From the NCBI GenBank assembly GCA_002478885.1, contig DLKC01000072.1, forward strand, positions 1-20,046: a stretch of 20,046 nt of DNA, written 5' to 3'. Source of the stretch: Chitinophagaceae bacterium UBA7600. Its GTDB lineage: Bacteria; Bacteroidota; Bacteroidia; Chitinophagales; Chitinophagaceae. Below are positions 13,382-20,046 of this stretch, piece by piece. A program made the position numbers and the translations under genes. How positions within the stretch are numbered: position 1 is the stretch's first letter; each line of letters opens with the position of its first letter. The notes under the pieces were generated by a model, which saw only the letters and a list, made by a program, of their open reading frames with translations, did not search any database and was not told the DNA's origin.

Positions 13382-15871
13382 ATGAAAAACGAAATAAAAA
13401 ATTGTATGGCAAGACTATCCGTACTGGCTTTCCTTTTTATACTGTTACAGCACAATTCTTCGGCCCAGGTTCAGTTAAGGGAAAAACCCATAGAATTAAA
13501 AGGGGTAATTACTGACTCCAAAAGCAAGGCAGTATTGAGCGAGGCTTCTGTTTATATTCCCGATCTTAAGACCGGCGCTGTTTCAAAGGCAGACGGCGGC
13601 TACCTGGTCAAAAATATCCCTAAAGGAATTTACCTCGTTGAAGTAAGTTTCGTTGGCTATGCCTCACAATACAAAGAAGTTGATTTTAAAGAAACGGTTG
13701 CGCTTGATTTTAATTTAGAACAAACAAGCGCTGAATCACCTGAAGTGGTGGTTACGGGTGTTTCTTCCGCAACGGAACGGCGCCTAAACCCTGCGCCAGT
13801 GAGTTTTGTTACACGCAGCGACATGCGCGAAACAAGTTCGAATAATATTATTGATGCACTGTCGAATGCGCCTGGCGTATCGCAGATAACAATGGGGCCT
13901 GCCATTTCGAAACCGGTGATCCGCGGACTTGGTTACAACAGGGTTGTGGTGATAAATGACGGTATCAGGCAAGAGGGCCAGCAATTTGGCGATGAGTTTG
14001 GCATTGAGATAGACCCATACACGGTTGACAAGGTGGAAATACTTCGTGGCCCTGCGAGTTTGAGTTACGGTTCTGATGCGATGGCCGGTGTTATCAATAT
14101 GCTTGCCGCTCCCACCCTTCCTGACGGACAAATAAAGGGAACGATCGCCGGCATTTATCAAACCAATAATGGCTATTACGGCGGTTCAGCCGACATTGCG
14201 GGCAACAAAAATGGCATATCGTGGGATGCCCGTTACACTTACACAGACGCACATGCTTACAAAAATAAATATGACGGTTATGTGTTCAACTCAGGCTATA
14301 GGCAAAACAATTTTAAAGGAAGCATTGGCATCAACCGCAATTGGGGTTACTCCAGGTTAACCTTGAGCAGTTTTGATTTGAAGCCTGGTATAGTGGAAGG
14401 TGGAAGGGATGAAGAAACCGGCCAGTTTAACAGGCATGTGAGAACAGATGACGGTGAAGACTCTACCGTTATTGTCACTGATGAGGAATTAAAGTCTTAT
14501 GACCATGACCTTATCATTCACCAGCATGTGCGGCATTACAAAGCCGTGCTTGATAACAGCTTCGCAGTTGGCACCGGCAAACTGAATGTGCGCCTTGGCT
14601 TTCAACAAAATCACCGGCAGGAAGCAAACGATGCTACGCTCGGTAACGTGTATAATATCTATTTTCATCTGAACACCTTCAACTATGATGTGCGGTATAC
14701 TTTGCCTGAGAAAAATAATTTTGAAATCTCTTTTGGCACAAATGGTATGCAGCAACAATCGCGTAATCTTGGGACCGTGTTTTTGGTGCCGGAATATAAC
14801 CTGTTTGATCTTGGCCTTTTCGCCATTGGCAGAAAAACTTTTAATAAGTTAACCTTAAGTGGCGGCCTTCGGTTTGACAATCGTAACCTGCAGGGTGATG
14901 ATCTTTATCTTGACGATGAAGGCAACAAACTCGACGGGCCGGAGCCGGATGCGTTGCACCGCTTCACGGCTTATAAATCAAATTTCAGCGGTGTATCGGG
15001 CAGCCTTGGGCTTGCCTATGACTTCACAAATGCAGTTTATGGAAAACTCAATCTTTCGCGTGGTTTCCGTGCGCCGAATATTGCAGAAAGCGGCAGCGAT
15101 GGCATTCATGACGGCACTCCCTTCTACGAGATCGGCGATCCAAATCTGAAGCCTGAAACAAGCCTGCAGTTTGACGCAACGTTGGGTGTTTCCAATAAAG
15201 ATATTACTGCAGAAGCCAACTTCTTTGTCAACAGCATCAACAACTATATTTTCCCGGAAAAGTTACAGAGCGTTAATGGCGGCGACTCGCTGCGTTCAGA
15301 CCCTTCTGCTGAAGAAGGCAGCGATGAAGCAGTAACCTTTAAGTTTGTTTCAGGAGATGCAGTGTTGAGCGGGTTCGAATTTGTGTTCAATGTGCACCCG
15401 CAAAATGCGCAGTGGTTCCATTTCAACAATACATTTTCAACCATACGATCCATTCAAAAAAATCAGCCAGAGGAAACGAAATACCTGCCCTACACGCCAC
15501 CAACAAAACTGGTTTCCGGTGTAGCGTTTTTGGCGGGCAAACAAAAGGGTGCCTTCAGGAATATTTATTTCCGGGCTGATCTACAGCATTGTTTTGAACA
15601 AAATAAAATCTATTACAAGTTTGGCGACGAAACTGTTACGCCTGCCTATACGCTATTAAATCTTGGCGCAGGTACCGATATTGTGTCAAAAGGCAAAACG
15701 CTTTGCACACTAAATGTTTACGCCGCAAATATTACCGATGTCGCTTACCAGAGCAATATGAGCCGATTAAAATACGGCGACCCAAACAATGTAACCGGCC
15801 GCATTGGCATATACGAAATGGGCAGGAATTTTACCGTGAAGCTTTTAATTCCAATCAATTTCAGTAAATAG
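13382..15871 (+). CDS. TonB-dependent outer-membrane receptor with carboxypeptidase-regulatory-like front domain
   Basis: An 829-residue outer-membrane importer. The signal peptide ends at HNSSAQ (about residue 29). Next come a CarboxypepD_reg-like domain (about 37-113; ELKGVITDSKSKAVLSEASV, IPKGIYLVEVSFVGY), a TonB plug (about 120-243; VVVTGVSSATERR, PAISKPVIRGLGYNRVVVIN, VEILRGPASLSYGSDAMAGV) and a beta-barrel to the C-terminus. Such receptors take up metal chelates, haem, vitamins or sugars with energy from TonB-ExbBD; the substrate cannot be read here. No SusD-like gene follows, so a polysaccharide-utilisation role is unlikely. An upstream ATG at 13346 is in frame, but the signal peptide favours 13382. 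A membrane-anchored small protein is encoded just upstream. The gene ends at a two-way terminator and is bracketed by repeat copies E and F. Confidence 0.92.
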   Translation: MKNEIKNCMARLSVLAFLFILLQHNSSAQVQLREKPIELKGVITDSKSKAVLSEASVYIPDLKTGAVSKADGGYLVKNIPKGIYLVEVSFVGYASQYKEVDFKETVALDFNLEQTSAESPEVVVTGVSSATERRLNPAPVSFVTRSDMRETSSNNIIDALSNAPGVSQITMGPAISKPVIRGLGYNRVVVINDGIRQEGQQFGDEFGIEIDPYTVDKVEILRGPASLSYGSDAMAGVINMLAAPTLPDGQIKGTIAGIYQTNNGYYGGSADIAGNKNGISWDARYTYTDAHAYKNKYDGYVFNSGYRQNNFKGSIGINRNWGYSRLTLSSFDLKPGIVEGGRDEETGQFNRHVRTDDGEDSTVIVTDEELKSYDHDLIIHQHVRHYKAVLDNSFAVGTGKLNVRLGFQQNHRQEANDATLGNVYNIYFHLNTFNYDVRYTLPEKNNFEISFGTNGMQQQSRNLGTVFLVPEYNLFDLGLFAIGRKTFNKLTLSGGLRFDNRNLQGDDLYLDDEGNKLDGPEPDALHRFTAYKSNFSGVSGSLGLAYDFTNAVYGKLNLSRGFRAPNIAESGSDGIHDGTPFYEIGDPNLKPETSLQFDATLGVSNKDITAEANFFVNSINNYIFPEKLQSVNGGDSLRSDPSAEEGSDEAVTFKFVSGDAVLSGFEFVFNVHPQNAQWFHFNNTFSTIRSIQKNQPEETKYLPYTPPTKLVSGVAFLAGKQKGAFRNIYFRADLQHCFEQNKIYYKFGDETVTPAYTLLNLGAGTDIVSKGKTLCTLNVYAANITDVAYQSNMSRLKYGDPNNVTGRIGIYEMGRNFTVKLLIPINFSK

Positions 15872-15876
15872 ATTTT

Positions 15877-15926
15877 GTTACCGGCATTGGTGCATGTGGC
15901 GACCTCGTTGTGTCACTCACTTGTAC
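15877..15926 (-). repeat. TGCGACGCAA intergenic repeat, copy F (degenerate)
   Basis: Minus orientation: GTACAAGTGAGTGACACAAC, ending in ATGCCGGTAACA. The core differs from the consensus at two positions, making it the most diverged copy. The flanking GTACAAG and GCCGG blocks and the spacing are kept. It starts 6 bases after the receptor stop codon. Confidence 0.65.
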
Positions 15927-15960
15927 CCCAACGCAATCCGCAGCAAATGAAGAGTTGTAA

Positions 15961-15995
15961 AAAAAGCTGTACGCTTAAAAGGCGTACAGCTTTTT
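15961..15995. terminator. Bidirectional intrinsic terminator between convergent genes
   Basis: A perfect 14-bp stem AAAAAGCTGTACGC (15961-15974) / GCGTACAGCTTTTT (15982-15995) with a 7-base loop. The A-run on the left becomes a T-run on the other strand, so it can stop transcription from the TonB receptor gene (plus) and from the secreted-protein gene ending at 16014 (minus). Confidence 0.9.
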
Positions 15996-16013
15996 ATTGC
16001 GGCCTGGTTGCGA

Positions 16014-17306
16014 TCAATGCATGATCATTACTGTTTTCGATGCAAGAGTTTGTCCTTTGGAATCAAGTTGAATATGGTATAAGCCATTCTTCAGCTGGCC
16101 GACGGGAATCATGATCTTCTGAATGCCCCTGGCATATTTCTTTCTGCCGACCTGCAGACCTAAATTTCCCTGCGCATCGTGAAGATCAATCGTTAGCTCT
16201 ATATCTTTTTGTGTTTCAAATTCTACGTAAACCTGACCGGCAGCGGGATTAGGATATACTTTAATATTCAGCCCGCTGACAGTTGTTTCAACAAATGCCG
16301 GCCCTGTTCTTTTCAGGATCAATCCTCCTTCTCCAACCGCATACCCGGTTTCTTCATCAAGCATGTATAAGGCTTTTATTGCACTATTGCCCTTGTAATC
16401 TTTTATCCATTTCTTCCCTGAATTAAAGGTCAGATAAATGGCAGCTTTGTCGCCTGCGGTATACCCCTTTCCAGACGGGAAGAATTTGCAATCATTGATC
16501 CTGTCGTGAAAACCCTGGCTGATGATCTTTGAATCAAATTTCCATACATAATTGCTTAGCGATTTAACCAGCCTGAAATTGGTTAGCAAAGAAAGCTGGC
16601 AACTATCGCCGGGAGAAAAGTGATCATAAAAATTACTTACCAGGTAAACTGAATCCCTGTTAATGGCACTTAACGCCGCAAAACCATTCGCGTTCGGGTA
16701 AGAAAAATTATCGAGCACAAACCAGTTTTTGCCGGCATCTGCTGTTCTTAGCATTTGGGTTGAATACTTCAGTATACCAGCTATATTGCCGGCGATGAGG
16801 CCGGTTGAGGAATCTGAGAATTCGATCCTGGTATATGTGCTCGTAAGATTTAATGGAGCGCCTTGCTCCCAGTTCCTTCCCCTATCGGTGCTTTTATAGA
16901 TATATGAACTGGTGCTGTATAAACTTTTGTCCTGTGACTTCGCCCCTACGAAAGTCCTGGTATCGCTTAAAACCCTCACCCAGTTTTGCCCCTGGTCTTT
17001 TGACTCGTATATAAAAGCCCCGGCTCCGTCGTCATTGCTACTGATCATTACAGCATTGCTGTCGATGATGGTTACAGATGTAATATTGCCTGTTACGGGT
17101 GTCTTTAACTGAATCCAATTTTTACCTCCATCGTTTGTTATTAATAATGTTCCTTTTTCACCTGCAGCATAACCCAACCTGCTGCCTTTGAAACTTACGG
17201 CTGTGAGATTTGTTTTCACAGGAGAAGCCTGCATGTTCCATTGTGCTTTTGCCTGGCTGCAGATTAGGGTACCCGCGATAAAAGCTCCCTTCAAGATCCA
17301 TTTCAT
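16014..17306 (-). CDS. Secreted Ycf48/BNR-like beta-propeller protein with type IX sorting domain
   Basis: A 430-residue secreted protein. A signal peptide (MKWILKGAFIAGTLICSQAKA) is followed by repeated propeller blades with the Asp-box-like pattern S-DGGKNW or its variants: TNDGGKNWIQL, SKDQGQNWVRV, STDRGRNWEQG, TADAGKNWFVL and NSGKKWIKD, then a last blade GYAVGEGGLILKR. This is the layout of Ycf48-like and sialidase-type BNR propellers. The C-terminus (about 355-430; IKVYPNPAAGQVYVEFETQ to KTVMIMH) is a type IX sorting domain, so the protein is carried across the outer membrane by T9SS. No sialidase active-site residues can be assigned and an enzymatic role is not claimed. The ATG at 17304-17306 is chosen because a longer form would need TTG at 17339. 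Monocistronic, convergent with the TonB receptor gene. Confidence 0.88.
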   Translation of the reverse strand: MKWILKGAFIAGTLICSQAKAQWNMQASPVKTNLTAVSFKGSRLGYAAGEKGTLLITNDGGKNWIQLKTPVTGNITSVTIIDSNAVMISSNDDGAGAFIYESKDQGQNWVRVLSDTRTFVGAKSQDKSLYSTSSYIYKSTDRGRNWEQGAPLNLTSTYTRIEFSDSSTGLIAGNIAGILKYSTQMLRTADAGKNWFVLDNFSYPNANGFAALSAINRDSVYLVSNFYDHFSPGDSCQLSLLTNFRLVKSLSNYVWKFDSKIISQGFHDRINDCKFFPSGKGYTAGDKAAIYLTFNSGKKWIKDYKGNSAIKALYMLDEETGYAVGEGGLILKRTGPAFVETTVSGLNIKVYPNPAAGQVYVEFETQKDIELTIDLHDAQGNLGLQVGRKKYARGIQKIMIPVGQLKNGLYHIQLDSKGQTLASKTVMIMH

Positions 17307-17464
17307 TTTTTGTGTTTTTTTGTTAGTAATAAGATGCAACAGCAGCTTGACAGCTTTGCAACAGCAAAACGTAGAGGGATTTGAAATGTGACAGGTTTTA
17401 CGCTATGAAGGAGCTATTAAGCGGATAAGCGGTTTGGTGAAAAGCTTCACAACGCAAAGGCGCT

Positions 17465-17515
17465 GACGGGTGCGACGCAACAACCGATGCTCGCAGTGAG
17501 AAAGCCCGGCACCCC
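17465..17515 (+). repeat. TGCGACGCAA intergenic repeat, copy G
   Basis: Plus orientation: GACGGGTGCGACGCAACAAC, ending in AAAGCCCGGCACCCC. Core at 17471-17480. Lies behind the deacetylase gene and forms an inverted pair with copy H around it. Confidence 0.85.
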
Positions 17516-17519
17516 AAAA

Positions 17520-17563
17520 AACAGAAAAGCCTGCAACCACTTGCTTAAATGGCCACAGGCTTT
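17520..17563 (-). terminator. Terminator of the deacetylase gene
   Basis: On the minus strand AAAGCCTG (17563-17556) pairs with CAGGCTTT (17533-17526), with a partly paired interior (GGCC-ATTTAAGCAAGT-GGTT). T-rich sequence ending in a run of six T follows towards 17515. It begins about 15 bases after the deacetylase stop codon. Confidence 0.7.
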
Positions 17564-17577
17564 ATAAAAAAAATGAA

Positions 17578-18417
17578 TTAGTGTTTTATAGTCGGGTAAT
17601 GATCGATCGTTTCAAAAACAACTTTGGGATTTTGTTTTAAGGTGGCGATCACTTTGCGCAGTGAATCCTGGTACTGCGGTTTTTCAAACATGCGGTCGTG
17701 CGCAAGGATCACAATATTGTTCTCTACGTTGCTGTAATAGTTCTCAAACTTCTTGTTCACTTCAGCGATCATCTGGTCGGCACTTTGTACGGGAACATTG
17801 CCGCCTTTAAACTGCCATTCTATATCCCAGCCAATTACGTTATAACCTAATGAATCAAGCTTGTGGCATACGGGCATGGTTGACTTTGGCCCTTTTACCT
17901 CGCCTTTCAACACCCATGAATTATTACCCGGCAGGCGGATGATCTTCACCGGCACTTTCATTTTTACTTCATTGTCCATGAAATCCTGCACGGCGCTATC
18001 GGGCATGGAATAGAATTTTTTGTAATTATTTCTAAAGCCATGCGAGGTGCTGTGGTTGGCCATTAAAAACTGCGGGTAACTGTTGCGTAGTGTATCAACG
18101 ATCTTTTCGCGTTCCCTGCCAAACTGGTTCATCCCTACCACAAAAAATGTTGCTTTTACTCCTTCGCTTTCAAAGATGCGTTTGCAATCCATTGTGCCCG
18201 GAGGCTGGGGAGCATCGTCCCATGTGAGGTAGATATATAGTTTAGAACTATCGTAAGGGACCGCTGCACCGGGAACAGGTTTTGTGCTTGCAGCAGGTTT
18301 AACACTATCAGCTTTATTATCCTTGCTTTCGCCACCGCCGCATGCACTGAATAACAGCACTCCAACTGCCAGCATCACTGCAGCCTGCACGGGCATTTTT
18401 CCATTGAATTTTCTCAT
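17578..18417 (-). CDS. Polysaccharide deacetylase (NodB homology) lipoprotein
   Basis: A 279-residue lipoprotein of carbohydrate esterase family 4. The signal ends in the lipobox LFSAC (C26), followed by GGGES and a low-complexity linker. NodB motifs appear in order: TWDDAP (65-70; catalytic/metal D67-D68, with W and A in place of the usual F and G), NHSTSHG (H122 and H126, metal ligands), RLPG (161-164), IGWDIEW (195-201) and ILAHD (237-241; H240). The enzyme removes N- or O-acetyl groups from a glycan such as peptidoglycan, chitin oligomers or a surface polysaccharide; the substrate is not determined. The lipobox places it on a membrane, facing the periplasm or the surface. A good promoter lies just upstream, a terminator follows, and repeat copies G and H bracket the whole unit. 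Confidence 0.92.
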   Translation of the reverse strand: MRKFNGKMPVQAAVMLAVGVLLFSACGGGESKDNKADSVKPAASTKPVPGAAVPYDSSKLYIYLTWDDAPQPPGTMDCKRIFESEGVKATFFVVGMNQFGREREKIVDTLRNSYPQFLMANHSTSHGFRNNYKKFYSMPDSAVQDFMDNEVKMKVPVKIIRLPGNNSWVLKGEVKGPKSTMPVCHKLDSLGYNVIGWDIEWQFKGGNVPVQSADQMIAEVNKKFENYYSNVENNIVILAHDRMFEKPQYQDSLRKVIATLKQNPKVVFETIDHYPTIKH

Positions 18418-18437
18418 GTAATTGCGTATTGTTTGGG

Positions 18438-18469
18438 CAAATATATTTTTAAAAGGCTACACAAAACAA
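18438..18469 (-). promoter_or_regulatory. Promoter of the deacetylase gene
   Basis: On the minus strand: TTG (18469-18467), 21 bases, then TATATTTG (18445-18438), an exact TAnnTTTG. The predicted transcript starts about 15 bases before the ATG at 18417. Confidence 0.55.
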
Positions 18470-18571
18470 CGGGCTGCATACATTGTGCATATTTAACTTT
18501 CCATTGAAAAACCTGCGGAACTGCCTTGCATTTTTTGCATTGCAGTGGCGCTGTTCTACCAGCTGATTGTG

Positions 18572-18627
18572 GGCCCGGCAGATGGCATAGGATGCGGCTG
18601 CTGTTGCGTCGCACGCTTGTACGTTCA
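18572..18627 (-). repeat. TGCGACGCAA intergenic repeat, copy H
   Basis: Minus orientation: TGAACGTACAAGCGTGCGAC then GCAACAG, ending in TGCCGGGCCC. Core (TTGCGTCGCA) at 18604-18613. The surrounding 420 bases (18418-18840) between two divergent genes hold this repeat and the deacetylase promoter; no further gene is supported there. Confidence 0.85.
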
Positions 18628-18840
18628 AAACAATATGCAGCTAAAATAACTGCCGAAGCGGGTGCGGTTTCCACCTTATACTTTTTACGAAGATTAAGCG
18701 CTTTGCAGTCATAAGGCCTACTTTCGCTGAGCAGATTTTCGTCGCTGCAAAAACAGTGTTGGTCGCAGAATTTACCATTTATATAAAAAAAGAAATACTT
18801 TACCTGCTTTATGAGTCCTAACGATTATTTTTACAAGCCT

Positions 18841-19575
18841 ATGAGGTTCAGTATTTTGTTTTTCTTTTGGATCATATGCAATTCTTCCTTCGCACAAGCG
18901 CCGGGAACCGACAGTTTAACTTATGTAAGGGCAGTTGAAAATGCCAAAGCGGTTTACTGGAAATTTATCAATCCATCGACAGGTTTATTCAATGGCAACG
19001 AGTATGTAGATTATTCGTTTGGTATAAAGGATGGCCAGCCATTTTTTCAAACACCGGATTTCCGGAATGGCTATGTTGTTTATAATGGTGTGAAGTACGA
19101 AGATGTTCCCATTGTATATGATGAGCTGAAAGACCTTGTTGTGATCAACGACCCTTTTAAAGTTTACAAACTCTCCCTTATTGATGAGCGCGTGACGTCG
19201 TTCAATATTGAAAAATACCATTTTGTAAGACTGGTTAACGACCAGGCAAATAACGAGGCTGTAAAGACGGGTTATTACCAGGTGCTTTACGGTGGCTACT
19301 CCACGGTGTATGAACGGCAGGAAAAGAAACTTAAAGAAGAGACCTCTTTGACAGAAGGACTTAAGAGGTTTATCGTTACGGAAACTTCTTATTATATCAG
19401 GAAAGACCAGAAGGTGCACAGCGTTGGTTCAAAAAAAGGGATGCTTGATCTTTTTAAGGATAAGAAAAGTGATATACAGCAATACATGAGAAAGAATAAA
19501 CTGAATTATAAGAAAGATAAGGAATATACGCTGGCTGCTGTTGCCGCGTATTACGACCAGCTAAAGGGAAAATAG
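18841..19575 (+). CDS. Secreted protein of unknown function (244 residues) preceding an STN receptor
   Basis: A signal peptide (MRFSILFFFWIICNSSFAQ) is followed by a mixed alpha/beta domain. Recognisable stretches are NPSTGLFNGNEYVDYSFGIK, PFFQTPDFRNGYVVYNGVKY, EDVPIVYDELKDLVVINDP and a C-terminal part rich in lysine (LFKDKKSDIQQYMRKNKLNY). I recall no named family, though secreted proteins of this look are often encoded before large TonB-type outer-membrane proteins in Bacteroidota, and here an STN-domain gene starts 182 bases later on the same strand. An in-frame ATG at 18811 would add ten residues; 18841 gives a normal signal peptide and is preferred. Between the two genes lies repeat copy I, so co-transcription is uncertain. 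Confidence 0.75.
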   Translation: MRFSILFFFWIICNSSFAQAPGTDSLTYVRAVENAKAVYWKFINPSTGLFNGNEYVDYSFGIKDGQPFFQTPDFRNGYVVYNGVKYEDVPIVYDELKDLVVINDPFKVYKLSLIDERVTSFNIEKYHFVRLVNDQANNEAVKTGYYQVLYGGYSTVYERQEKKLKEETSLTEGLKRFIVTETSYYIRKDQKVHSVGSKKGMLDLFKDKKSDIQQYMRKNKLNYKKDKEYTLAAVAAYYDQLKGK

Positions 19576-19635
19576 TTTCTACAGGCAACAGTACCCTGCA
19601 AAGTGTTGTCTGTTTAGCTGCTTCCCGTTGTGGCG

Positions 19636-19686
19636 CATAAGTGTGCGACGCAAGGGACGACGCCCGGAGCGATGGAGCCGGGTACC
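19636..19686 (+). repeat. TGCGACGCAA intergenic repeat, copy I
   Basis: Plus orientation: GCATAAGTGTGCGACGCAAG, ending in GAGCCGGGTACC. Core at 19644-19653. In this copy the middle holds CCCGG (19663-19667) opposite CCGGG (19678-19682), a possible 5-bp hairpin not shared by the other copies. Confidence 0.85.
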
Positions 19687-19757
19687 ATAAAAGAAGGCCC
19701 GCAAAAGGCCAGCCTTCACACCGGGAGGATTAAGAATAATAAAACCAAACGAACTGC

Positions 19758-20046
19758 ATGACACGCCTGTTTTACTTTTTGTTGATCTGCTTATTGATTG
19801 CCCAGGCAAATACAGCAAATGCGCAGCAACCAGCCTTTCCCAAAGTGAGTGCCGTATTTGACCGTGTGCCTGTTCAGCAATTCCTTGCTGAAATGGAAAG
19901 ACAGAGCGGTTATACCTTTTACTACGACACGCTTCAATTCGATTCGCTGAAAATAAGTATTACCCTTAGAGACGAACCGCTGGATAAAGCACTTGGCGCC
20001 ACATTCAAAGGGTCGTCGCTCAACTATAGCTTTGATGAAAACAAAA
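19758..20046 (+). CDS. STN-domain outer-membrane receptor, N-terminal part (TonB-dependent type)
   Basis: The first 96 codons of a gene that runs off the right edge. A signal peptide (about residues 1-23, ending ANTANAQ) is followed by an STN (secretin/TonB short N-terminal) domain at about 32-96: VSAVFDRVPVQQFLAEMERQ, SGYTFYYD, LKISITLRDEPLDKAL. In Bacteroidota this domain stands at the front of TonB-dependent receptors, often with a carboxypeptidase-regulatory domain next, and receives signals from a FecR-type anti-sigma factor or interacts with TonB; which applies cannot be seen here. The ATG at 19758 gives a normal signal peptide. The secreted protein gene upstream is a probable partner. 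Confidence 0.85.
   Translation, partial: MTRLFYFLLICLLIAQANTANAQQPAFPKVSAVFDRVPVQQFLAEMERQSGYTFYYDTLQFDSLKISITLRDEPLDKALGATFKGSSLNYSFDENK

Noticed and set aside
15368..15385. GGGTTCGAAT resembling a tRNA T-loop
   Set aside because: It lies in the TonB receptor coding frame, with no acceptor stem or anticodon arm around it.
18414..18674. 86-codon minus-strand open frame upstream of the deacetylase
   Set aside because: It is made up of the deacetylase promoter and repeat copy H and has no protein-like composition.
5848..19686. CRISPR array or integron cassette array as an explanation for the repeats
   Set aside because: Copies are 0.1-4 kb apart in alternating orientation with whole genes between them. 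CRISPR repeats and attC sites are arranged directly, and no cas or integrase gene is present.

Overview
The window looks like chromosomal DNA from a Bacteroidota bacterium, most likely family Chitinophagaceae (inference from gene content). The signs are two secreted proteins with C-terminal type IX secretion sorting domains, TonB-dependent receptors with carboxypeptidase-regulatory or STN front ends, a TPR histidine kinase with a NarL-type regulator, an HTCC-like AraC protein, and several promoter candidates of the Bacteroidota TAnnTTTG type. No tRNA, rRNA, CRISPR array, transposase or integrase was found.

Layout. 1-344 (-) is the 5' end of gcvP. 568-3202 (-) is a two-gene operon: a TPR sensor kinase followed, one base after its stop, by its likely response regulator. 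3416-3682 (+) is a short orphan gene with its own strong-looking promoter and an intrinsic terminator. 4078-5399 (+) holds an AraC-type regulator built on a decayed kinase ATPase domain, then a SnoaL-like protein. 6107-10258 (+) is a 1383-residue modular secreted protein. 10415-11881 (-) is an AbgB-like M20 amidohydrolase. 12157-13184 (+) are two small genes of unknown function. 13382-15871 (+) is a TonB-dependent receptor. 16014-17306 (-) is a Ycf48/BNR-like secreted protein. 17578-18417 (-) is a lipoprotein polysaccharide deacetylase. 18841-19575 (+) is a secreted protein of unknown function, followed by the start of an STN-domain outer-membrane receptor that runs off the window. The second half is mainly a cell-envelope and secretion region of singly transcribed genes.

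The most unusual material is between the genes. A repeat of about 50-58 bp with the core TGCGACGCAA occurs nine times, all intergenic and all between 5.8 and 19.7 kb. From the third copy on, the orientation alternates strictly, so that three genes (amidohydrolase, TonB receptor, deacetylase) are each bracketed by an inverted pair. Two copies lie head to head at 5848-6027 and form an 18-bp perfect inverted repeat that encloses three further hairpins, a cloverleaf-like layout in front of the giant secreted-protein gene. Separately, a 68-bp promoter module occurs twice, once before the short orphan gene and once just upstream of this cloverleaf. A second, looser repeat family (GGAAG-CCGGAAG) lies behind three genes. 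No function can be assigned to these repeats from the sequence alone.
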